Source of the DNA: Planctomycetota bacterium
GTDB lineage: Bacteria > Patescibacteriota > Patescibacteriia > Patescibacteriales > UBA12465
NCBI GenBank assembly: GCA_025453315.1
Contig: JALOQQ010000024.1
Location: 1 to 10,767 of the forward strand
Length of the DNA: 10,767 nt
Direction: 5' to 3'
The translations under genes and the position numbers were made by a program. The notes below the pieces were generated by a model. That model was not told where the DNA came from and ran no database searches. It saw only the letters and a list, made by a program, of their open reading frames with translations. This document shows positions 1-7,274 of the stretch, in pieces (within the stretch, counting starts at the first letter, position 1; each line of letters starts with the position of its first letter).

Positions 1-2443
1 TTAATTCTTTAGCGATTCTATCTAAAATTTGAAGATCATCTCCACTTATTCTCGCTTCAAAAGCAGAGCCAGCTGGTGGACCGCCAGATTCTGTACTAAC
101 TTTAATATTGACCCCCAAAATAGTTTTTAAATCTTGCCTTATTTTTTCTTCTAACTGATAAGATTTTAATTTACGCTCTTTTTTATCTTTAAGACGAATG
201 GTTATTGAGGCTAAATGGGAACCATTATTAGAAGAACTAAATTGACTGGGTACGCCCACTAAGGTGGCAAAATTAGCTATTTCTTTATAAGGAAGTAATT
301 TTTCTTCTACTTGAATAACATATTTATCAGTCTCCTCTAAATTCAGACCAATGGGCGCTTCAATATCAATAAAAACACTCTCTTGATCAGAGACCGGAAA
401 AAATTCACTTTGCACTATTCCAGTAATTGGCAAAAGAATAGCAAAAATAAAAAGCAAACTAGTAAAGCCCAAGACTTTAAGACGATTCTTTCTAGTAGTT
501 ACAAAGCGACGTAAATATTTTTCATAAACAGGAAGGATGAGGTTGAAATTAACTAAACCATGAATCAAACGATTAATAAAATTTTGATCATGCTCATTTC
601 CCTGTTCTTTTAATTTCTTTTTTATTAAATCATCATCTTTCTTTTCGCTTAACACTAAAAATTCATTTTTTAGCATTAATGGTTTTCCAGTTTTTCTATA
701 CCAACGAAAAGAAACAAAAATAATAGCCAAAATAATAATAGTAGAAATCAAACCAACAATAAATGAAACTTTAAAAAGTAAAAGAGCTAAAATTAATAAA
801 GCGCCAAGAGAAACAAAAAATAATTTTCTATTTAAACGAATGCGTTCAAGAGTAGCTGCTAAAGGATGGTTAATGATAATAGCAATTACTAAAGAAGCTA
901 AAAGTGTTACTGATACGGTAACTGGAATTGACTTAATATATTCGCCCATAATACCGGTAGAAAACAAAAGCGGCAAAAAAGCCCAAACCGTGGTGAGTGT
1001 AGTAGTTGTGAGCACCATTTTAAAGTCATTAAGAACTAAAAGCACTGCTTCTTCAGGAGTAAATTTTCCTGTTTTTAAATACTGCTTTGTGGCACTGACC
1101 ACCACAATAGCATCATCAACTAATAGACCAAGAGACAAAATTAAAGAAAAGATAGAAAGAAAATTAAGACTAATACCAGCCTGCAACATAACACCAAAAG
1201 CCGCTGAAAAAACTAAAGGAATGGCTAGACCAGCTACTAACGCTTCTTTAAAGCCAATAATAACAAATAAAATAATAAAGACTAAAATAAATGTTAAGAG
1301 TAAATCATGGTTTAATTGTTTAAAATCTTTATCAATTAATTCGGCCATATTAAGATTAACATCGTAATGTAAATCTGGCGAAATAGCCGCTAACATTATT
1401 TTTATTTTTTGCTCTGCCGTATTAACAGCTTCAATAATTGAGCCTCCGGTTTTTTTAATTATCTCAATAGAAACATTGGTTTGCGGTTTTTGACCATTAA
1501 TAGAAAAACGAGAATAAACCGTTTTTTTAATTACTCTCTCCTGAACTTTAGCAACATCTTTTAAGTAGACAATTGCCCCTTCAGAACTATGAAAAAGAGG
1601 GATATTGCCTAATTCTTCGGCGCTAAAAAAACGCGAATCACTACGTACTGGATAAGAAAATTTTTCTCCCTCAAAAGTACCAGAAGGTATAGCTAAATTA
1701 TTGCTTTTTATAATTTGATTAGCTTGATCGGCAGCAATTTTATAATAGGTTAATTTATTTGGATCATAAGCTACTTCAAATTCTTTTTCGTCACCGCCAG
1801 AAATACGCACCTCCCTAACTCCAGGAATTTTTTCCAATTCCTCTTTTATTTTATTACCATATTCCCTTAAAGTGAAGCCATCATATGGACCAACTAAAGA
1901 GGCGCTCCAAATTGGCGTATCATTAAGAGAAATTTCTTTAAAAATTGGTTCATTAGCTTCACTGGGTAGGTCAGTTTTAACATCATTGATTTTATCTCTT
2001 AACTTACGAAAAGAATCCTCTAAATTAGCTTTAGCGTCATATTCTACTGTAATTGAAGATAAAGAATTTGCAGAAGTAGAAGAAATTTTTTTTATATCGG
2101 CTAAACCGGCTATTTTGGTTTCTATTTTTTTGGTTACCAATTCTTCCACGTCCGAAGGTGAAGCCCCGGGATAACTTGTAATAACAACTCCTATAGGTAT
2201 TTTTACCTCTGGACTAGATTCGCGAGGTAATTTGGAAAAAGAAAAAACTCCCAACATTATCAGTAATAAAATCAATAAAAAAACTACTCGAGAACGAGTA
2301 ACAAAAAAATTTAACCAGCTTTTACGTAATTCTGGTTTAAAATCCAATTTCTCTAAATACAAGTAATCAGAATTTTTTATTGTTTGAGCTTGTTTTTCTG
2401 TTTCGGATAATTGATTTTCGTGAAAATTGTTATTTTCCAACAT
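1..2443 (-). CDS. RND-family efflux permease (HAE1/AcrB-like), C-terminus off the left edge
   Basis: A proton-driven inner-membrane pump subunit. I translated 814 codons from the ATG at 2443-2441; the frame is still open at base 1, so roughly the last quarter is missing. A cytoplasmic tail of about 45 residues precedes TM1 (about 52-70), followed by the first periplasmic porter region with the family's YPGASPSDVE (91-100) and a DPNKL segment. TM2-TM6 lie at about 380-528. TM4 carries GLLVDDAIVVV (439-449), whose paired Asp443/Asp444 match the proton-relay aspartates of the AcrB family. After TM6 there are two further hydrophobic stretches (about 541-557 and 560-578), absent from AcrB, then a charged cytoplasmic stretch and TM7 leading into the second periplasmic region (SEFFP). 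The adaptor gene ends 4 bases upstream, so the two are co-transcribed. No Shine-Dalgarno is visible, which suggests translational coupling. Substrate (drug, lipid or export cargo) cannot be told. Confidence 0.93.
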   Translation of the reverse strand, partial: MLENNNFHENQLSETEKQAQTIKNSDYLYLEKLDFKPELRKSWLNFFVTRSRVVFLLILLLIMLGVFSFSKLPRESSPEVKIPIGVVITSYPGASPSDVEELVTKKIETKIAGLADIKKISSTSANSLSSITVEYDAKANLEDSFRKLRDKINDVKTDLPSEANEPIFKEISLNDTPIWSASLVGPYDGFTLREYGNKIKEELEKIPGVREVRISGGDEKEFEVAYDPNKLTYYKIAADQANQIIKSNNLAIPSGTFEGEKFSYPVRSDSRFFSAEELGNIPLFHSSEGAIVYLKDVAKVQERVIKKTVYSRFSINGQKPQTNVSIEIIKKTGGSIIEAVNTAEQKIKIMLAAISPDLHYDVNLNMAELIDKDFKQLNHDLLLTFILVFIILFVIIGFKEALVAGLAIPLVFSAAFGVMLQAGISLNFLSIFSLILSLGLLVDDAIVVVSATKQYLKTGKFTPEEAVLLVLNDFKMVLTTTTLTTVWAFLPLLFSTGIMGEYIKSIPVTVSVTLLASLVIAIIINHPLAATLERIRLNRKLFFVSLGALLILALLLFKVSFIVGLISTIIILAIIFVSFRWYRKTGKPLMLKNEFLVLSEKKDDDLIKKKLKEQGNEHDQNFINRLIHGLVNFNLILPVYEKYLRRFVTTRKNRLKVLGFTSLLFIFAILLPITGIVQSEFFPVSDQESVFIDIEAPIGLNLEETDKYVIQVEEKLLPYKEIANFATLVGVPSQFSSSNNGSHLASITIRLKDKKERKLKSYQLEEKIRQDLKTILGVNIKVSTESGGPPAGSAFEARISGDDLQILDRIAKEL

Positions 2444-2447
2444 ATTT

Positions 2448-4322
2448 TTATTGAGATAATCTTACTTTTTGCCCCTCGCTAATTAATTTATTGCCTTCAA
2501 TAATAATTTTAGTTTCTTTAGGTGCCTCAATTTTTACTTCAGCTAACTCACCGATTACTTTTACTATAGAAACTGGTATTTTTTTAGCTAAATCATTTTC
2601 AATAACAAAAACATTATTGCCGTTTTGCCCTATTTCAATGGTTGAAAGAGGTAGAATAATGTCTTCTTTTTGTTCTGTGTTAATAGTTAAATTTAAAGCT
2701 ACATCAACAACTGTTCCCGAAACTAAATCTTTCCCCTCTTCTAACTTTATTTCTACTAAAAAACGTCTAGTTAAATTATCGGCTTGAGGAGAAATAGAAA
2801 ATATTGTTCCCTGGTAATTATTGCCCATAGTATCACTAACAGTAGCTGACATGCCAAGGCTAATACTGCTTAAACTCTCCTGTTCGACATAAAATTGTAT
2901 TTTAATATTATCCAATTGACTAACCACCGCAATTAATTGTCCTGGAGAAATAGAATCACCATTACTAATGGCTTTTTGCGTTAAAATGCCATCGATAGGA
3001 GAAATAATGGAGTGATTATCATAAAGATTTTGTAAATTTACTAAAGCATTTTCATATTGCAAACGAGCACTATCTAATTGAAGTTTGGTGGCAGTAATTT
3101 GACTATCAATTTTTATTTTGGTAGCGCCATATTGATTTTGAGCTGAGTCCTCATTAAACTTAGCTTGATCCTTCTGACTAATATTTCCGGATTTCAAACT
3201 CTCCACACTCTGTCTAGCTGACTCTTCTTGTTTCTTGGCCAATTCATAAGCTTTTTGTAAATTATCGGCTAAATCTTGATTGCCTAAATTTTTATTTTCT
3301 AAAGCTTGTTCAGCGCCACTGATCTGAGTAATATCTGAATTAATTTGACTCTGATAACCAGAAACTGTTTTTTGATAATTAATTAAATCTTCCTGAGATA
3401 AAGAAGAACCAGAAACTGATTTTTCTAAAAGATACTTAGTAGAATCAACCATTTTCTTTACTTCCTGAGTTAGACTAAAAACCGCCTTAACATTACTTAG
3501 AGTATCAGAGTAAGTTTGTTTTAAATAATTATTATAACTCTGCTTAGCCTTATCATAACTTTCTTGGGCCCTAGAATAAGAACCGGGTTCAGAAATACCC
3601 AAAGCATTACGATAGGAAGTGCCCAGATTATTATCAAAATCTATTAAATTATTAATATTAGCAATTAAAGAATTACAATCATTAGCCACGGCCTGAGCAA
3701 TATTTAAAGCATTACTTTGTGTGTCTTGACTACCCTGAGTAATTTGATTTTTTTTATTTTCTAAATTAATTTTAGCTTGTTCAGTAGCAATTTTAGCTGT
3801 TTCATAAGCCAATAAAGCACTTTTATAACTATCGTCGGTTGTAATATTTAAATTATTCTTTCCAACAGTTGCTTGATCACGCATTATCTCAGCTTGTTTT
3901 AAATCATTGCGCGAAGAAGATAATAAATTACTATAATTACTCTGCGCCAAACGATAAGAAGCTAAAGACTGTTCAACTAAAATTTGTGCTTGCTTTATTT
4001 GAGCCGAATTAAAATCAGCAGTTGCTACCACCCCCTTCTCATCAATTTTACCCAAGCTCTGACCGGCATTTATTTTATCTCCGACTTTTATATCAGAAAA
4101 AGTAATATTGCCATTGGCTTTAGCAATAATTTTAGCTTCATTATCAACCGTAACTATACCAGGATATTTAACCTGACGTGTAGCAATTGCTAGTTCACTA
4201 AGTGATTTAGCGCTTACTGTAATTATTGACTCTGGTTTTATTTCGCTAGTTTTATTTCCGCAACCAGTTAAAGAAAGGGTTATTAAGCATAGTAAAGTCG
4301 GGATTAAAAAGTGTTTTTTCAT
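2448..4322 (-). CDS. RND efflux periplasmic adaptor (membrane-fusion protein), lipoprotein with very long helical insert
   Basis: This HlyD/AcrA-type adaptor would couple the RND permease to the cell exterior. The N-terminus is a lipoprotein signal peptide with lipobox LTGC (residues 18-21), so the mature protein should start at Cys21 and be lipid-anchored. The first lipoyl half lies at about 63-95 (KVGDKINAGQSLGKID) and the second at about 438-470 (SPIDGILTQKAISNGDSISP), followed by beta-barrel and membrane-proximal strands to 624. Between the lipoyl halves sit about 340 residues rich in Gln, Asn, Ser, Ala and Leu with heptad-like spacing, predicted as coiled coil. In AcrA (397 aa in total) this hairpin is far shorter. 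The length of 624 aa is therefore well above the usual 350-450. An in-frame stop at 4338-4340 supports this ATG; no Shine-Dalgarno is seen. It is the first gene of the operon. No TolC-like channel is encoded in the window. Confidence 0.92.
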   Translation of the reverse strand: MKKHFLIPTLLCLITLSLTGCGNKTSEIKPESIITVSAKSLSELAIATRQVKYPGIVTVDNEAKIIAKANGNITFSDIKVGDKINAGQSLGKIDEKGVVATADFNSAQIKQAQILVEQSLASYRLAQSNYSNLLSSSRNDLKQAEIMRDQATVGKNNLNITTDDSYKSALLAYETAKIATEQAKINLENKKNQITQGSQDTQSNALNIAQAVANDCNSLIANINNLIDFDNNLGTSYRNALGISEPGSYSRAQESYDKAKQSYNNYLKQTYSDTLSNVKAVFSLTQEVKKMVDSTKYLLEKSVSGSSLSQEDLINYQKTVSGYQSQINSDITQISGAEQALENKNLGNQDLADNLQKAYELAKKQEESARQSVESLKSGNISQKDQAKFNEDSAQNQYGATKIKIDSQITATKLQLDSARLQYENALVNLQNLYDNHSIISPIDGILTQKAISNGDSISPGQLIAVVSQLDNIKIQFYVEQESLSSISLGMSATVSDTMGNNYQGTIFSISPQADNLTRRFLVEIKLEEGKDLVSGTVVDVALNLTINTEQKEDIILPLSTIEIGQNGNNVFVIENDLAKKIPVSIVKVIGELAEVKIEAPKETKIIIEGNKLISEGQKVRLSQ

Positions 4323-4405
4323 ATATTCGTATAATATTTATAACAGTAAAAATAAAATTATTTTATAACTTAATATCTGTATTATTTAAATTATAATAAG
4401 TAGAT

Positions 4406-4434
4406 AATTTACAACAAAAATATTTATCTGTCAA
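4406..4434 (-). promoter_or_regulatory. Candidate sigma70 promoter for the adaptor-RND operon
   Basis: Read on the minus strand, a perfect TTGACA (-35) at 4434-4429 is followed after 17 bases by TAAATT (4411-4406) as a -10 box matching 4 of 6 consensus bases. Transcription would start near 4399, giving a leader of about 77 bases. A perfect TATAAT is also present on the minus strand at 4395-4390, but without a good -35 box; either could be the real -10. The rest of the 165-base gap between the two minus-strand genes is AT-rich with no other visible signal apart from the weak hairpin at 4463-4478. Confidence 0.5.
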
Positions 4435-4444
4435 TCAGAAATTA

Positions 4445-4478
4445 AAAAATTTAATAATAAAGTTAAGAAGATTCTTAA
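4445..4478 (-). terminator. Weak AT-rich hairpin, possible terminator of the 4488-5510 gene
   Basis: TTAAGA (4463-4468) can pair with TCTTAA (4473-4478) around a 4-base loop. On the minus strand the hairpin is followed by a T-rich run down to about 4445. The stem is only 6 bp with one G-C pair, so its strength is doubtful. It lies just downstream of the stop codon at 4490-4488, the expected place, and upstream of the adaptor promoter. Confidence 0.25.
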
Positions 4479-4487
4479 AGCAGTCGT

Positions 4488-5510
4488 TTAAGCAGTTACT
4501 TCACTTTCGATTATACTGCTCTTTTGTAACAATATTTGATTTAAAGTATTGAGTGGCTTATTAAAACTTTCTAGATTCTTTCTAATTTCTTCTGGTATTT
4601 CTTGATCTAAAAGTAAACTACGTTGTACCTCTAATGATTTTAAAAGCCTACTTATAGTTTCTAATTCATTTTCTTTACTATCAGAAGAACTTAAATCAAT
4701 AGATTTTACTAAATTTTCCAATTCTTTATTTTCTATAGCTAAAAAGAAAATTGGAATATTCTTTATAGCTTTTTTTAGCAACTGATTATCTTTATAAGTG
4801 AGTCCGTATTTAATATGAGTTCCGCCGGCTTTAGCTATTTTAATAATCTTTTCTTCTTTTTTCTTTGCCCCCTCGCCATCTTTTCTATCACTAACCTCAT
4901 CAAAAGCACAAATAACTTGTCCTGTTTCCTTATCAACAATAACATTATCGACTCCGTTTTTGTAATCATCAAAATTGGAAGCACGTACTACCAAAAACTT
5001 ATCACCAAAATATTTATCAAAAAGAGCCGTAATTGTTAACTCACAAACAAAACTTTTTCCCTTTTCTTGCTTCTTTTTCCAAATTTCCACTATTTCTTCT
5101 GGGGTATGAGCATTATATTCTTTAGCATAAAATTCTTTGGCTTTTCGCGCCTCTTCCCTTTCCTCATTACTAACAATAGTAGCCTCATTTAAATCATGTT
5201 CGTATTTAGTTACGCCACTATAATCAAATTCTCTTTTCTTAACAAATTTTTGATCTTCCTCGATCCAGCTATTATAATATGGACCATTCACTTCTTCTCG
5301 AGAAAAAGACGACAAAGTAATGGCCGCTTTTTCATCTAATAAAGGGGTTGGTCTTAACTCTCCTTCTTTAATTACTGAATTATTTTCCTGATTAACTCTT
5401 TGAGAAATTATTTTAAGATAAGACTTAATGCGCCTAATTCCATCTTTATAAGCCTCCTTTTCCGGATCTTCAATATAATTTTTGTGATTTTTAAAATTTT
5501 CACTATACAT
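4488..5510 (-). CDS. Protein of unknown function, possible PD-(D/E)XK nuclease-like core
   Basis: I cannot assign this 340-residue protein to a named family. It has no signal peptide or membrane segment and is highly charged, so it is probably cytoplasmic. Residues 1-150 are mostly charged and helical. A compact alpha/beta part lies at about 152-262: FVCELTITALFDKYFG (154-169), then KFLVVRAS, GVDNVIVD (186-193), QVICAFDEV (198-206) and a Lys-rich stretch, then a strand IPIFFLAIE (252-260). The order Glu157, Asp188 in a strand, then an acidic FDEV strand resembles the PD-(D/E)XK nuclease core, but the expected Lys of (D/E)-X-K is not in place (Val206; Lys210 is nearest). The C-terminal 80 residues look like helical coil. 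It stands alone between the efflux operon and a divergent secreted protein gene. It is the only gene here with a strong Shine-Dalgarno. A nuclease role is a guess; the CDS itself is firm. Confidence 0.85.
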   Translation of the reverse strand: MYSENFKNHKNYIEDPEKEAYKDGIRRIKSYLKIISQRVNQENNSVIKEGELRPTPLLDEKAAITLSSFSREEVNGPYYNSWIEEDQKFVKKREFDYSGVTKYEHDLNEATIVSNEEREEARKAKEFYAKEYNAHTPEEIVEIWKKKQEKGKSFVCELTITALFDKYFGDKFLVVRASNFDDYKNGVDNVIVDKETGQVICAFDEVSDRKDGEGAKKKEEKIIKIAKAGGTHIKYGLTYKDNQLLKKAIKNIPIFFLAIENKELENLVKSIDLSSSDSKENELETISRLLKSLEVQRSLLLDQEIPEEIRKNLESFNKPLNTLNQILLQKSSIIESEVTA

Positions 5511-5523
5511 AATTTAAAAAAAA

Positions 5524-5529
5524 TCCTCC
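5524..5529 (-). promoter_or_regulatory. Strong Shine-Dalgarno (GGAGGA) for the 4488-5510 gene
   Basis: On the minus strand GGAGGA lies 13 bases before the ATG at 5510, a slightly long spacing. It is notable because no other gene in the window whose start is visible has a comparable ribosome-binding site. A TATACT -10-like box sits just upstream on the same strand (5544-5539) but lacks a convincing -35. Confidence 0.65.
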
Positions 5530-5555
5530 AAATTTATAAGTATATATTACTAATT

Positions 5556-5584
5556 TTATGAATATGTTATTATGTTATTATAAT
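5556..5584 (+). promoter_or_regulatory. Candidate promoter giving a nearly leaderless mRNA for the L,D-transpeptidase gene
   Basis: A perfect TATAAT at 5579-5584 lies only 8 bases before the ATG at 5593. Seventeen bases upstream is TTATGA (5556-5561), a weak -35 matching 3 of 6 bases. With normal spacing the transcript would begin around 5590-5592, leaving essentially no leader. No Shine-Dalgarno is present, and an in-frame TAA at 5581-5583 rules out an earlier start. Confidence 0.45.
5563..5578 (+). repeat. Perfect tandem 8-bp repeat (TATGTTAT x2) inside the promoter spacer
   Basis: TATGTTAT at 5563-5570 is repeated exactly and immediately at 5571-5578, filling the spacer just before the TATAAT box. 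It could be a regulator site in the divergent intergenic region shared with the 4488-5510 gene, or a chance AT-rich duplication. Confidence 0.6.
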
Positions 5585-5592
5585 ATAAAAAC

Positions 5593-6336
5593 ATGAAAAA
5601 AGCTATATTTTGTTTTACTGTAATTATTTTATTTTTTCTAGTTATCCCCACGAGCTATGGAGCTCTTAATGACAATGATAATGATGGATTAATTGATGAA
5701 GAAGAAATTAATATTTACCACACAGACCCCAATAATCCGGACACTGACAGCGATACTTACAACGATGGTTCGGAAATAAAAAATGGTTTTTCACCACTCA
5801 ATCCTAAAAGAATCAAACAAATTGACAATGATTTTGACCATGATGGCTTAAATGACGCCATGGAAATACTTTTTCATACCGACCTTAGTAATTCTGATAC
5901 TGATAATGATGGCTATAAGGATGCTGAAGAATTAGATAAAGGATTTGATCCAACCAAAAAAGATGCCGTTTTAAAACAAGAATTAGAAGTTAGCTTAAAA
6001 GAACAAAAATTATTCTATATAGTGGGTGGTATAAAGTATAAAGAATTTAAAGTCTCTACTGGCAAGAAAAGCACGCCAACCCCAATTGGCACTTTTAAAA
6101 TTATCAATAAACACCCTAAAGCCTGGTCTTCTTATGGCTTATGGATGCCCTATTGGTTAGGACTGGGAAAAGGAAAATTTGGTATTCATGAATTGCCAGT
6201 CTGGCCAAATGGTTATCGCGAAGGTGAAGATCATTTGGGTAAACCAGTTTCTCATGGTTGTATAAGACTTGGAGTTAATAATGCTAAATACATCTACGAT
6301 TTAGCTAAGGTTGGTATGACAGTAAAAATTTATTAA
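5593..6336 (+). CDS. Secreted L,D-transpeptidase (YkuD domain) with N-terminal calcium-binding DxDxDG repeats
   Basis: The 247-residue protein starts with a Sec signal peptide (1-23, cleavage likely after SYG). Residues 27-121 hold thrombospondin-type-3-like calcium repeats in two pairs: DNDNDGLIDEEE (27-38), then TDPNNPDTDSD (44-54) and NDGSE; a second pair at about 78-91 and 102-121 (DTDNDGYKDAEE). Residues 130-247 form a YkuD catalytic domain. It contains STPTPIGTF (160-168), the upstream histidine in GIHELP (His199) and the active-site motif SHGCIRL (220-226) with nucleophile Cys223, His221 and Arg225. Such enzymes form 3-3 peptidoglycan crosslinks or attach proteins to peptidoglycan outside the membrane. 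All key residues are present, so activity is expected; calcium binding may stabilise or position the enzyme. It is read divergently from the 4488-5510 gene, and the next gene has its own promoter. No hairpin terminator is obvious after it. Confidence 0.95.
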   Translation: MKKAIFCFTVIILFFLVIPTSYGALNDNDNDGLIDEEEINIYHTDPNNPDTDSDTYNDGSEIKNGFSPLNPKRIKQIDNDFDHDGLNDAMEILFHTDLSNSDTDNDGYKDAEELDKGFDPTKKDAVLKQELEVSLKEQKLFYIVGGIKYKEFKVSTGKKSTPTPIGTFKIINKHPKAWSSYGLWMPYWLGLGKGKFGIHELPVWPNGYREGEDHLGKPVSHGCIRLGVNNAKYIYDLAKVGMTVKIY

Positions 6337-6364
6337 TTTTTACCCATATTTTTATTCTATAATA

Positions 6365-6393
6365 TTGACAAAATAAAAGAATATTGTTATTCT
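6365..6393 (+). promoter_or_regulatory. Sigma70 promoter with extended -10, upstream of the 6438 gene
   Basis: A perfect TTGACA (6365-6370) is followed after 17 bases by TATTCT (6388-6393), a 4-of-6 match to the -10 box. TG at 6385-6386 makes an extended -10 (TGTTATTCT). The start would be near 6400, giving a leader of about 38 bases. Confidence 0.65.
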
Positions 6394-6416
6394 ATTATAT
6401 CAATATAAATAAACTT

Positions 6417-6436
6417 TTGTTTTTAAAATAAAACAA
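6417..6436 (+). other. AT-rich inverted repeat abutting the start codon of the 6438 gene
   Basis: TTGTTTT (6417-6423) can pair with AAAACAA (6430-6436) around a 6-base loop, ending one base before the ATG. It covers the place where a ribosome-binding site would be, and no Shine-Dalgarno is present. The stem has one G-C pair, so it is weak. Confidence 0.35.
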
Positions 6437-6437
6437 T

Positions 6438-7181
6438 ATGGAAAATAAATATAAAATACTTGTCTTTTTTAGCTTACTAGCCGTTGTTTTTTCGGCTGTT
6501 TCTTTATTTTTTTCATTAGAAAATAATAAAGTGACCAAACAATGTCTATCAACTTTATCTAAAAATAATGATTCCTTAATCACTCCGATGGTGCTTAGCA
6601 ATGAACCTAAAAAAAATGAGAAAGAGATATTAACACCAGAAGTAAAAGAACAAATTTTTAAACAAGCTCAAAAAAATAGTCGAATGATGAACTCTTTATG
6701 CCAACCAGAATTTAATTATGAGCCAAGTAGCGATTGGGTTACCTATGAAAACAAAGATAATGGCTTTAAAATTGACATTCCCTACAATGAAAACTGGGGC
6801 AATAAGTCTTACAAATTGAATCCTTATGATCAATATGATAATAAAATCGAATTTGGCGTTATTTCAATATTAGATGGTTGTTCTTGGAAAAGAAATTATA
6901 GTATTTATACGAATAATCTTAAAAATGAAAACGATTTAATGTTTGAAACTCAGAATAATATTGCCAAGGGCCTTATTTTAAACCAACCAGCACCACAAAT
7001 AAAAACTATTAATGGCATAAAAACTTTGTATTACCAAGCAACTAGCACCTGCAAAGAAGGAGATGCTACCTTTGTAATTTTCGGCAAAAAAAAGAATTAC
7101 ACCTTTAATACTTATTGCGCCAACCCAGAAAACGTTAAATTCATGGAAGAAATTGTTAGTAGTATTAAATTTATAGATTGA
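6438..7181 (+). CDS. Membrane-anchored extracytoplasmic protein with a PsbP-like domain
   Basis: The function is unknown. A single hydrophobic segment (about 7-27) after a short MENKYK tail acts as signal anchor, with no lipobox or clear cleavage site. Residues 30-95 are polar and probably flexible. From about 100 the sequence resembles the PsbP/MOG1-type fold found in many small bacterial exported proteins: WVTYENKDNGFKIDIP (100-115) followed by NENW, a middle beta-rich part, GIKTLYYQA (193-201), and the closing helix and strand FMEEIVSSIKFI (235-246). Five cysteines (36, 88, 148, 205, 227) all lie on the outer side, so disulfides are plausible. The start is fixed by an in-frame TAA at 6429-6431. 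It has its own extended -10 promoter and a terminator after it. It is the only complete gene here that clearly ends in TGA. The domain call rests on motif resemblance only. Confidence 0.8.
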   Translation: MENKYKILVFFSLLAVVFSAVSLFFSLENNKVTKQCLSTLSKNNDSLITPMVLSNEPKKNEKEILTPEVKEQIFKQAQKNSRMMNSLCQPEFNYEPSSDWVTYENKDNGFKIDIPYNENWGNKSYKLNPYDQYDNKIEFGVISILDGCSWKRNYSIYTNNLKNENDLMFETQNNIAKGLILNQPAPQIKTINGIKTLYYQATSTCKEGDATFVIFGKKKNYTFNTYCANPENVKFMEEIVSSIKFID

Positions 7182-7210
7182 CAAATATTATTAAATTAAC
7201 CATAAAAAGA

Positions 7211-7240
7211 AGAAACAGCCAAAAAGCTGTTTTTTTCTTT
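7211..7240 (+). terminator. Intrinsic terminator after the 6438 gene
   Basis: AAACAGC (7213-7219) pairs with GCTGTTT (7226-7232) around a CAAAAA loop, followed by a T-run to 7236 and further T-rich bases. It starts about 30 bases after the stop codon. The remaining gap to 7412 holds the promoter, inverted repeat and leader of the next gene. Confidence 0.8.
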
Positions 7241-7274
7241 ATTTTACTAGGAATTAAGTGCGAATTAGTTAAGT

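Noticed and set aside
840..1367. Open frame of 175 codons on the plus strand
   Set aside because: It lies antisense inside the RND permease, has low-complexity Lys/Thr/Ser composition and no signal of its own; it is a shadow of the conserved TM region.
1872..2174. Open frame of 100 codons on the plus strand
   Set aside because: It is antisense to the first periplasmic region of the RND permease, whose family motifs are on the other strand.
6395..6601. Minus-strand open frame of 68 codons overlapping the 6438 gene start
   Set aside because: It overlaps a convincing plus-strand promoter and signal anchor, and its protein has no recognisable features.
7179..7199. TGA at 7179-7181 read as glycine (alternative code) extending the protein by a few residues
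   Set aside because: No gene in the window has an internal in-frame TGA, which would be very common if TGA coded for glycine; the PsbP-like domain also ends naturally here.
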